NCBI GenBank assembly: GCA_018606725.1
Contig: JAGYID010000028.1
Coordinates: 1-32,576, forward strand
Length of the DNA stretch: 32,576 nucleotides
Origin: Acidobacteriota bacterium
Lineage (GTDB): Bacteria; Acidobacteriota; Polarisedimenticolia; Gp22-AA2
Direction of reading: 5' to 3'
Shown: positions 27,001 to 32,576 of the stretch, piece by piece
Numbering within the stretch: the stretch's first letter is position 1
Layout of the letters: each line of letters opens with the position of its first letter
The notes under the pieces: generated by a model
What the model was told of the DNA's origin: nothing
Databases searched by the model: none
What the model saw: the letters and a program-made list of their open reading frames with translations, nothing else
Made by a program: the position numbers and the translations under genes

Positions 27001-27428
27001 ATCTCGGCGCAGAACGAGTGGATGGTGCTGACCGCGGCCGCGTCGAGGTTCAACAGCGCCGGCAGGGCCCGCCCTGCCACCTCATCCGGCCTTTGCCCGG
27101 CCTCGCCCAGCAGAAAATCGCGCGCCCGAACCGCTTCGCCGGCCGGATCGGCGGGCGGCGGTCCCGCCGTCAAGGCACGCAGGTGATCGAGCCCGACCGC
27201 CAGCCGCAGGCGCAGCTCGGCCGCCGCCTTCTCGGTGAAGGTGATCACCGCCAGCTGGTCGATGCGGGCCCGGCCGCCGCCGATCAGGTTCAGGGCGCGC
27301 TCGACCAGCAGCGCCGTCTTGCCGGTGCCGGCGCCGGCGGTCACCACCAGGTTGCGATCGAAGACCGTGGCGGCGCGCCGCCGATCGCCGGCATCCGGCA
27401 GTGGCCGGCCGGCGGCGGGACGGCTCAT
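24021..27428 (-). CDS. addA: AddA-type helicase-nuclease subunit (UvrD-like helicase with PD-(D/E)XK nuclease)
   Basis: The product has 1135 residues from ATG (27428), whose ATGA overlaps the addB stop. It unwinds and degrades double-strand DNA ends to start recombinational repair. Superfamily 1 motifs in order are Walker A TAGAGTGKT (30-38), ITFTEKAAAEL, STIHSFCAEIL, Walker B LLVDEFQDTDPLQYE, FIVGDPKQSIYRFRGAD, LSASFRSP, ILSVHKAKGLEYPVVIV and FYVACTRAIERL. A C-terminal nuclease (about 1065-1095) shows GSCDLVYRDRDG then VADYKTDR, with the catalytic Asp and Asp-x-Lys. This architecture fits AddA (RecB-like). It lies directly after addB, in the usual B-A order. Confidence 0.95.
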   Translation of the reverse strand: MSRPAAGRPLPDAGDRRRAATVFDRNLVVTAGAGTGKTALLVERALNLIGGGRARIDQLAVITFTEKAAAELRLRLAVGLDHLRALTAGPPPADPAGEAVRARDFLLGEAGQRPDEVAGRALPALLNLDAAAVSTIHSFCAEILRRYPVEAGVDAAFQIDDGPAADRVFEEEWGAYLAAELGPKPGREALWREALRFPGALEVIRALARALASFGLPPSLNSPDPGYGSVDPRLVLGPLVERLRRDLDHLLKTVTGANENMQGFLRRSNEMLGAFARDGSGGLAAALARLAPSDYLEKGVPAPGRNLAGADPEIVEEVAGRARDVVGALALVDEAPVGTLVNAALPLAARCRERLLASGFVSFDGLLRLVRDLLQSHPEARRELSARTPVLLVDEFQDTDPLQYEILFYLCAGGSTVSADPFDARLQAGRLFIVGDPKQSIYRFRGADIDAYNRAVGRIEACGGERLTLSASFRSPAEIVEPINRLFARLIRPSGDGPYEPPYEPIQSARGPRGGPRAEIWSVIADGNAEIRRRAEAEAIAAWIEDQRGRIDATGAALKFGQVAILLRALTNAGLYADALRRAGIPYIVEGGKDFYERSEVGDLVAFLRAVVNPHDAPAVLAVMRSPLGAVPDEELARFAAAGGCFDRPDGGLGDVAPFPHVQRTLELLASFRASTRGAATDDVIRAALETTPLLLLHASSFEGAQRLANLGKLVSRAGALARQGASLEETLDALEESLDGERAEGESPLADETIDAVRILSVHKAKGLEYPVVIVPDLGREAGRTRFDGTPRLEAARLGGAEALAIRLPDGTTNAAWIPHQEWGRRHEEAEEKRVFYVACTRAIERLILVNSQFGTKAAPWRDALAALGYVLEEGPPDPGTLDDGRILHRVVRPAPLRRVEQPEADVGFWSAAAEAFGRAAEEVQAATRPPFGRPSGIADARLQAGDGRSDLAAAVDLAGHRRRGADAVGRLAGAAVHLAMERWDFREPDALRRLLEPMARQSVEEMAEEPAPGGEILMQVVRETGDIVDGFLASGLPARLASLEVLGREMPVLYRDEAGTTWSGSCDLVYRDRDGAIVVADYKTDRVDGDPGVHAERYRAQLEIYREALRRALGQAMVRSEILFLRRGSIVLI

Positions 27429-30400
27429 CGCCGCCTCCCGGTCGCCTCCGGCGCGGCGCGCCGGGCGACGTCCGCGAGCAGCGGCGCGCGGGTGCTCTTG
27501 CCGCGCAGCCGGCGGTAGGCCTCGAGGCGCGGGTCGGCCTCGAGGCGGGCGACGGTGGGCGGATGCAGACGGCGGCAGGCTCGTACGTAGGGACAGTGAC
27601 CACAGTAACGGGAATCCTCGCGGTTGAACGGGAACAGGCCGGCCCGCGCCAGATCGACGAGGACCGTCAGGGTCTCCAGGAGACCGGCCCGATTGGCCTC
27701 GAATTTCTCCGGATCGATCGACGCCCGGACCGGGAATTCGGCGGCACGGTCGAACGCCGGTCCGGCGCCCAGGACCTCGGCGGTGACCCGGGCGCGCGGG
27801 CGCTGCCAGGCTGCGCGGAGCTCTTCGGCCATCAGGACGTAGACCGGCATCTGCAGCCTGGCGCCCTTGAGCATCGTCGCCGCGTCGACGTGCGACTCCA
27901 GATCGGCGCCGCCGGTCTTGTAGTCGGTGATCACGATGGCGTCCTCCCCGCGCGCGTCGGCGCGATCGAAGCGCCCTTCGACGATCACCGGATCGCCCTG
28001 CCCGCCCCCGCCGGCGAGGTCCAGCGACGCCGTGGCGGCATGCTCGACCCCCAGGATGGTCGTCCTCCGGGCGCACAGGGCGGCGACCTCGGCGCGCACG
28101 AGGCGTTCCAGGGAGTCGCGCCAGGTCGCGAGGAGGGCCTCGCGGAGCAGCGGATAACGACGCATCCGGGCCGCGATCCTGCCGGCGCGCAGCTCGACGC
28201 TCTGCCGCATGGTCCGCAACGCCAGATCGATCGTCAACGTCTCGTTCCCCGGTCGCAACGGCGTCGGCGCCTCCATGAGCGCGGCGAAGACGTCGCGCAG
28301 CGCGGCGTGAAGACCCAGGCCGACTTCGAGGCGGTCGATGTCGTAGCCCTCCATCGCTTCATCGAGCTCATCCACGTGGAGCAAGTGACGGAAGAAGAAG
28401 CGCTGCGGGCAGGCGCCGATGGCCTCGAGTCGCGACGGCGACCAATGCGCGGGCGGTGGGACGGCACCGCCCACGAAGGCGTCGTACCGTCGATCGGGGC
28501 CCGCGGCCTCGTCGATCGAGGCCATCATGGCAAGTCCGGCACGCAGGCGCGCCGGGTCGTCAACGGCCGCCGCCGGCAGCCGGTCGGCGGTTGCGAGCAG
28601 GCGGAGCGGGGAGCGCAGCGCCAGCGCCACGCCGGCCGCCGCGGCCCCGGGGGGCAGGATGCCGTGGGTCTGGACCGCCCTCGCGAGCCACTGCGCCGGG
28701 TGCGTCGGGACCCGGTCGGCCGCGCGCTCGACGAGGGCGGCGTCAGGCTGGCCGAAGGCCAGGCGCGCCGCCTCCCGCAGCATCAGGCTCGGCACCCTGG
28801 CGCGACCCGCGTCGTCGGCGCGCTGCCAGGAGATCGTCAGGCTCCGGCAGGCGCAGCCCAGCAGGTGGGCGAGAAGCAGGTGCTCCTCGCCGGCGGCGTC
28901 GGACCCGATCGGGATTGGTGCGCCGAGCCGTTCCTTCAGCCGGCGGCGCTCGAGGTCGCCCAGGAAGGGAACTTCCCGGGCCCGCCGGGGAATCAGATCG
29001 GCGTTGAAGCCGATCAGGAAGACGTGGTCGAAGGTCAGGCCGCGGGCCTGCATGGCGTCGAGGATGCGCACGCCGCCGTTGTCGCCCGCCTGCCCGGAAC
29101 CATCGGCGCCGACCGAGCCGATCGGCACGCTCCGCCGCGCCAACGCCCGCTCGAAGAACAGCATGGCGGACCGTGACGAGAATGGCAGGCGCGCGCCGTC
29201 GAGGTCGCGCACCTCGGCCAGGACTTCAAGCATCAGGTCGAAGATGACACCGCGCGCCGGTTCGCCGGACGCCGCATCGCCACCGGCGTTGCCGGCGCCC
29301 ATGATCGTCGACAGCAGGCTGTCGACGCCATCCGCCCATGCGGCCCAGGAGGCCGCCGCCGCGGCCTGGCTCGCCGCCTGCCGCAGGGCGGTCACGGCGG
29401 CGGCGAGCGCGTCGGCGGCCCGGATGCGCGCCTGCTGCGCCGCCAGGACGCGGTCGCGGAACGCCTCGTCGGCGTCCTCGGGCAGAAACGGCTCCGCAGC
29501 GGCAATCCAGCGGGGCAGATCCTTTGTCCAGGCTTCGTAGCCACGGCTGACCTGCCAGCGCCGGCTGAGATCGTCCCAGACGTGCGCCTGGTCGGCGACG
29601 TCGCGTCCGGCGATGGTGCAGAGGCCGCTGCGGAACAGATCGATCAAGGGTTGTCTCTCGAAATCCCCGCCGATGACGCGCACCAGGTTGAGCGCCGCCT
29701 GCACCGCCGCCTCGCGCGGCGCTCCGAGGGCGGCGGTCGTCGTGAACGGCAGGGAGTGCCCGGCGAACACCGGCCGCAGATCGGCCGCGTACGGCTCCAG
29801 GCTCCGTCCCACCACCGCCACGCGGCGCAGCGGCGCGCGCGCCTCGCGCTGCAGCGCCAGGATCCGCAGCGCCACCTCGCGCAGCTCCGCCGCGGTTCCC
29901 TGGGCGTGGAAGAAGCGGATCGCCCCCGCCGCCGCCGGGGAGGGCCGCGACTCCTCGCGATAGAGGTCTGGCAGGGACGGCCCGAGCAGCGCCGGCCCGG
30001 CGACCTCCGGAAGGAAGACCGGAGCGACGCCGAGCTGTTCGGACCAGAACCTTCGGGCGTGCGCGAAGGCGGGTGATGTGGGATGGTACGGCGCCAGAAA
30101 GCGCACCGGGGTGCCGGAGCGCGCCGCCCGGTGGAGGAACGCGAGGTTCACACCGATCAGCTCGTAGGCGCCGTAGTGCACGATCAGCCGAAAGCGCCGG
30201 GCGAACGCCTCGGCGCAATCGGCCGCCAGCTGCGCACGCCCCGCCCGGTCCGTCGGTCCCTGCGGGCGCAGCGCATCCAGCCTGGAGGCGTAGGCCCGGT
30301 ACACCGCCAGCACCTGCCTGCCACGTTTGGCGGGGCGCGGCGCCGCCAGGTCCGCGGTAAGGTCGACGCCGGCCTCGCGGAGGTCGTCGAACACATCCAG

Positions 30401-30811
30401 GAGAATGGCGAGGCTGCCGGGCCGCGCCGCGGTGTGCGCCGCCAGCGGACCGCCCTCGCGCGCCACGATGTCCGCCAGGATCGCCTCCCTGACATCCTCG
30501 GAAAGCAGGCGGGGGAGCGACACGCCGGCCGCGGCCGCGGCGGCCCGCGCCAGTGCCTCGTGGTGGTAGAAATGCACCGCGACGAGCCCGGGTCGCTGCT
30601 CGGCGAGACGGAGCTGGAGGTGGGCGAGCAGCCGCCGGGTGGGAGCGACCACGGCAATGGGCGCGAACGGTCCCTCCGGAGCCTCGCGCTTGCAGCCGTC
30701 GATCAGGTCGGCGAGCCGCGCCTCGAGGACGGTGAAATCGTGGTGGCCCTCGATGGGTCCAAGCGCACTCGGCCGTTCGGTGGCTTCAGGAATGGGGCGC
30801 CCCGCTGCCAA
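27425..30811 (-). CDS. addB: AddB-type helicase-nuclease subunit with Fe-S nuclease domain
   Basis: The product has 1128 residues from TTG (30811), the only ATG/GTG/TTG codon before the conserved region. The N-terminal helicase-like half (VVAPTRRLLAHLQLRL near residue 55) lacks a Walker A motif, as expected of an inactive helicase that scans DNA. The C-terminal half carries GACPQRFFFRHLL (about 800), VITDYKTGG (about 962, nuclease Asp-x-Lys) and RYCGHCPYVRACRR (about 1072-1084). The single upstream Cys plus three clustered ones fit the 4Fe-4S staple of AddB-type nucleases. The start codon sits in the 3' arm of a perfect 18-bp hairpin, with no ribosome-binding site directly before it. It pairs with AddA downstream. 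Confidence 0.9.
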   Translation of the reverse strand: MAAGRPIPEATERPSALGPIEGHHDFTVLEARLADLIDGCKREAPEGPFAPIAVVAPTRRLLAHLQLRLAEQRPGLVAVHFYHHEALARAAAAAAGVSLPRLLSEDVREAILADIVAREGGPLAAHTAARPGSLAILLDVFDDLREAGVDLTADLAAPRPAKRGRQVLAVYRAYASRLDALRPQGPTDRAGRAQLAADCAEAFARRFRLIVHYGAYELIGVNLAFLHRAARSGTPVRFLAPYHPTSPAFAHARRFWSEQLGVAPVFLPEVAGPALLGPSLPDLYREESRPSPAAAGAIRFFHAQGTAAELREVALRILALQREARAPLRRVAVVGRSLEPYAADLRPVFAGHSLPFTTTAALGAPREAAVQAALNLVRVIGGDFERQPLIDLFRSGLCTIAGRDVADQAHVWDDLSRRWQVSRGYEAWTKDLPRWIAAAEPFLPEDADEAFRDRVLAAQQARIRAADALAAAVTALRQAASQAAAAASWAAWADGVDSLLSTIMGAGNAGGDAASGEPARGVIFDLMLEVLAEVRDLDGARLPFSSRSAMLFFERALARRSVPIGSVGADGSGQAGDNGGVRILDAMQARGLTFDHVFLIGFNADLIPRRAREVPFLGDLERRRLKERLGAPIPIGSDAAGEEHLLLAHLLGCACRSLTISWQRADDAGRARVPSLMLREAARLAFGQPDAALVERAADRVPTHPAQWLARAVQTHGILPPGAAAAGVALALRSPLRLLATADRLPAAAVDDPARLRAGLAMMASIDEAAGPDRRYDAFVGGAVPPPAHWSPSRLEAIGACPQRFFFRHLLHVDELDEAMEGYDIDRLEVGLGLHAALRDVFAALMEAPTPLRPGNETLTIDLALRTMRQSVELRAGRIAARMRRYPLLREALLATWRDSLERLVRAEVAALCARRTTILGVEHAATASLDLAGGGGQGDPVIVEGRFDRADARGEDAIVITDYKTGGADLESHVDAATMLKGARLQMPVYVLMAEELRAAWQRPRARVTAEVLGAGPAFDRAAEFPVRASIDPEKFEANRAGLLETLTVLVDLARAGLFPFNREDSRYCGHCPYVRACRRLHPPTVARLEADPRLEAYRRLRGKSTRAPLLADVARRAAPEATGRRR

Positions 30812-30851
30812 GGAGCCTGGCCGAATACCCGGACAGGCTCCTTGGCAGCGG
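30802..30851 (-). repeat. 18-bp perfect inverted repeat at the addB start, containing the dispersed repeat
   Basis: On the minus strand CCGCTGCCAAGGAGCCTG pairs exactly with CAGGCTCCTTGGCAGCGG around the 14-base loop TCCGGGTATTCGGC, in which CCG and CGG can pair further. The 3' arm contains the TTG start of addB, and the 5' arm contains AAGGAG. No T-tract follows. Its central part matches the repeat at 15661-15684. Confidence 0.9.
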
Positions 30852-30853
30852 TC

Positions 30854-30862
30854 ATTCTATCA
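30854..30862 (-). promoter_or_regulatory. extended -10 promoter of addBA
   Basis: On the minus strand TGA-TAGAAT (-10 five of six, with TGn extension) predicts a transcript starting near 30847, inside the 5' arm of the inverted repeat. No -35 is seen. The remaining 30863-30918 shows nothing else. Confidence 0.5.
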
Positions 30863-30918
30863 GGGGGGTGGCGCGAGGCGGGTCCGCGGCCGGAGGGGGC
30901 GCCGAGACTTGCGGCCCG

Positions 30919-31320
30919 CTACTTCTTGTCGCCCGAACCCGGCTCGGGGTCGGTGTTGGGGTCGAGGCTGTTGGTCAGGAATGACTTCAGATCATCTTCG
31001 GGCGCCAGGGCGGCGCCGTCGCGATTCATGAACTCGGCGATCTCGTCCTGCAGCGACTTCGGCTGCTCCTTCTTCTTCGCCTCGGCGGCCTTGCGCTTCT
31101 TCGCCGGCTTGGGCGGCGGTGGCGGCTCCTCCTCCTCACGGTCGAGCCGCGACAGCATGCCGAGCTCGTCGGGCGACAGGTTCGGCATCGGCGGCGGCGG
31201 TGGCGGTGCGACCGCCGACGGCAGCGCCTCGGGCGCCGGCAGGAAGGCGTCGAGCAGCAGGCGCTGCTTCGGAGTGCGGACCAGCAGCTCGAACCGCTGG
31301 TAGAGATCGGCGATCGACAC
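30919..31320 (-). CDS. low-complexity Pro/Lys-rich protein, unknown function
   Basis: The product has 133 residues from GTG (31320), with GGAG four bases upstream. It begins with a possible helix (MSIADLYQRFELLVRTPKQR), then a Pro-rich stretch (APPPPPPMPNLSP), an acidic run followed by another Pro run (REEEEPPPPPKP), a Lys/Ala-rich stretch (AKKRKAAEAKKKEQ) and an acidic C-terminus (LQDEIAEFMNRDG). There is no signal peptide or membrane segment. It is probably largely disordered. It starts 15 bases after the coiled-coil/TPR gene stop, so the two are probably one transcript and may be partners. I recognise no family. Confidence 0.7.
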   Translation of the reverse strand: MSIADLYQRFELLVRTPKQRLLLDAFLPAPEALPSAVAPPPPPPMPNLSPDELGMLSRLDREEEEPPPPPKPAKKRKAAEAKKKEQPKSLQDEIAEFMNRDGAALAPEDDLKSFLTNSLDPNTDPEPGSGDKK

Positions 31321-31335
31321 GGCGCTCCGGCTCCT

Positions 31336-32576
31336 CTAGTTCCGCTCCGGGCCCTGCTGGTACATCCGCAGGCCGCGCAGGGCGTTCTCGTTCAGGGGGT
31401 CGAGCTCGACGGCGCGCTGCCAGGCGGCGACGGCGCGCTCCGGCTGCTTCATCTTGTGGAAGGTGTTGCCGAGATTGGTGTAGGCGACCGCCGAATCCGC
31501 GGCATTTTCGATCGCCTTGTTGAACATCTCGGCGGCGCGTTCGAACTGCGCCGACGTGTGATACAGGAAACCGAGGTTGTTGTACACCTCGCCCATCTTC
31601 GGGTCGAGCCGCAGCGCCTCCGCGAAGGCCGCCGTCGCCTCCGCCTCGTGTCCGAGCCGCGACAGCACCAGCCCCAGATTGTTGTGCGCCTCGGCGTAGT
31701 CGGGCGTGAGCTCGACCGCCTTGCGGAACGACAGCAGCGCCGCCTCGAGGGCCCCGCGATAGTACAGGACGACCCCGTGGTTGTTGCACTCCATCGCCTC
31801 TTCGCCGCGCCGGCGGGAGAGGTCGGCCTGATCGCGCTTGAGCTGGGTCTCCACCGCCTGGATGACGGCGCGATTCCCTTCGTTGATGGTGCGCAGCGCC
31901 GCGTGTGTCTTTTCGGCCTGACCCTTCAGGAGCGTCAGGAGCTGCGAGATCTGGAGGTTGTCATCGATGGCGCGGTCGATCTTCTTGTCGAGCGCCACGA
32001 CCGCCTGGTCGAGCTTCTTGTCGAGGCCGCCGGCCGCCTGGTCGACCTTGCGCGAGGTCGCCTGCAGCAGCGACAACTCCTCCAGCATCCGCTCGGCGAC
32101 CTTGGGCTGCAGCTCGGAGAGCGATTCGACGTGCTCGGCGACGCGGACCGTGACCTCCTGGACCTCGGCGGTCGTCCGGACGCCCTCGTCCAGCCGGGCG
32201 GCGAGGGTCCCCATCGACTCTTCGAGGGCGCGGCGCAGCGGATTGGCGGTCTCGCCGACGGCGCGCTCGAACCCTTCGAGCCGTCGCGCCAGCGCGCCGC
32301 TGAGCTCCTGCGCCAGGTCGTCGAGCCGCTGCTGCATGTTGGCCTGAAGCTTTCCCTCGAGGCCGTCGATCCGCTGCTCGAGCGCGCCGCGCAGGGCGTC
32401 GAGGATGTGCCCGGAGGAGGCGACCTGCTCGAGGACCGCCTGTCCGGCCTCGCGCACCACACCCTGCACTTCGAGCGAGGAGTGCAGCAGGTCTTTGCGC
32501 ATCTCGGTGAGCTGGTGCCCGAAGTCGGCGATCGCCGCGCTGGCGGCCGGGTCGGGGACGGCGCCGCCGGCCGCCT
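31336..32576 (-). CDS. coiled-coil protein with C-terminal TPR domain (5' end outside window)
   Basis: The frame is open to the right edge; the ATG at 32502 is probably internal, because the 24 codons before it (IADFGHQLTE) continue the same helical pattern without a stop. About 200 residues of Leu/Glu/Arg/Ala-rich coiled coil follow (LRGALEQRIDGLEGKL, LDKKLDQAVVALDKKIDRAI). Four TPR units then occupy the last ~145 residues (GVVLYYRGALEAALLSFRKA, AHNNLGLVLSRLGHEAEATA, VYNNLGFLYHTSAQFERAAE, AYTNLGNTFHKMKQPERAVA), ending at TAG. There is no enzyme domain in the visible part. It is probably a scaffold or assembly factor; its N-terminal type cannot be judged here. Confidence 0.85.
   Translation of the reverse strand, partial: AAGGAVPDPAASAAIADFGHQLTEMRKDLLHSSLEVQGVVREAGQAVLEQVASSGHILDALRGALEQRIDGLEGKLQANMQQRLDDLAQELSGALARRLEGFERAVGETANPLRRALEESMGTLAARLDEGVRTTAEVQEVTVRVAEHVESLSELQPKVAERMLEELSLLQATSRKVDQAAGGLDKKLDQAVVALDKKIDRAIDDNLQISQLLTLLKGQAEKTHAALRTINEGNRAVIQAVETQLKRDQADLSRRRGEEAMECNNHGVVLYYRGALEAALLSFRKAVELTPDYAEAHNNLGLVLSRLGHEAEATAAFAEALRLDPKMGEVYNNLGFLYHTSAQFERAAEMFNKAIENAADSAVAYTNLGNTFHKMKQPERAVAAWQRAVELDPLNENALRGLRMYQQGPERN

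Noticed and set aside
24141-27518. Very long plus-strand open frame (over 1100 codons) opposite addA
   Set aside because: It is antisense to a gene with every helicase motif. GC-rich codon bias on one strand leaves the opposite frame free of stops, and the translation is Arg/Gly/Ala-rich without any domain.

Overview
The window is very GC-rich, gene-dense bacterial chromosome with strong G/C bias at third codon positions. I see no phage, plasmid, insertion sequence or CRISPR signature. The gene mix suggests an uncultured member of the Acidobacteriota or a nearby deep-branching Gram-negative phylum. It includes a TPR protein paired with a CRTAC1-type FG-GAP protein, a pyruvoyl-dependent arginine decarboxylase with agmatinase, an AddAB-type helicase-nuclease, ETF-quinone oxidoreductase and an outer-membrane barrel. 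This placement is inference from gene content, not from a marker gene. The encoded tRNA-Sec shows that the organism very probably makes selenoproteins.

Layout. 1-3.3 kb: a doubtful gene end at the left edge, then (minus strand) a TPR protein overlapping a secreted FG-GAP/ASPIC-UnbV protein. 3.3-4.5 kb: a cold-shock protein whose leader contains a terminator-like hairpin, and a two-TM HAMP-like membrane protein with a consensus, apparently leaderless promoter. 4.6-6.3 kb: a secreted M49-like zinc peptidase, transcribed divergently across a 12-bp palindrome. 6.35-6.9 kb: a small membrane/coiled-coil protein and selC. 6.9-11.1 kb: plus-strand run of ETF-QO, a CNNM/CBS membrane protein and an alkaline-phosphatase-superfamily lipoprotein. 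11.1-11.9 kb: outer-membrane barrel and tRNA-Ala(GGC).

11.9-16.3 kb (minus): pyruvoyl arginine decarboxylase, agmatinase, Lon protease and a tiny very basic ORF, in that transcription order. The first two make putrescine from arginine via agmatine. 16.4-17.3 kb (plus): two overlapping GFA/CENP-V zinc-protein paralogues. 17.3-23.0 kb (minus): a duplicated-domain amidohydrolase, then a Cu(I) P-type ATPase four bases later, then a secreted thioredoxin-like protein with its own promoter. 23.2-24.0 kb (plus): a double SRPBCC protein. 24.0-30.8 kb (minus): AddB then AddA, overlapping by four bases. 30.9-32.6 kb (minus): a Pro/Lys-rich low-complexity protein and a coiled-coil/TPR protein that runs off the right edge.

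The points most worth a second look are regulatory. They are the cold-shock leader hairpin, a consensus leaderless promoter, an 18-bp perfect hairpin at the 5' end of the addB transcript that buries its TTG start codon, a dispersed intergenic repeat found at gene ends, and a recurrent extended -10 promoter form (TGn-TAnnnT). I did not find a clearly new multi-gene system. All of these calls come from reading the sequence by eye, without searches or computed folds.
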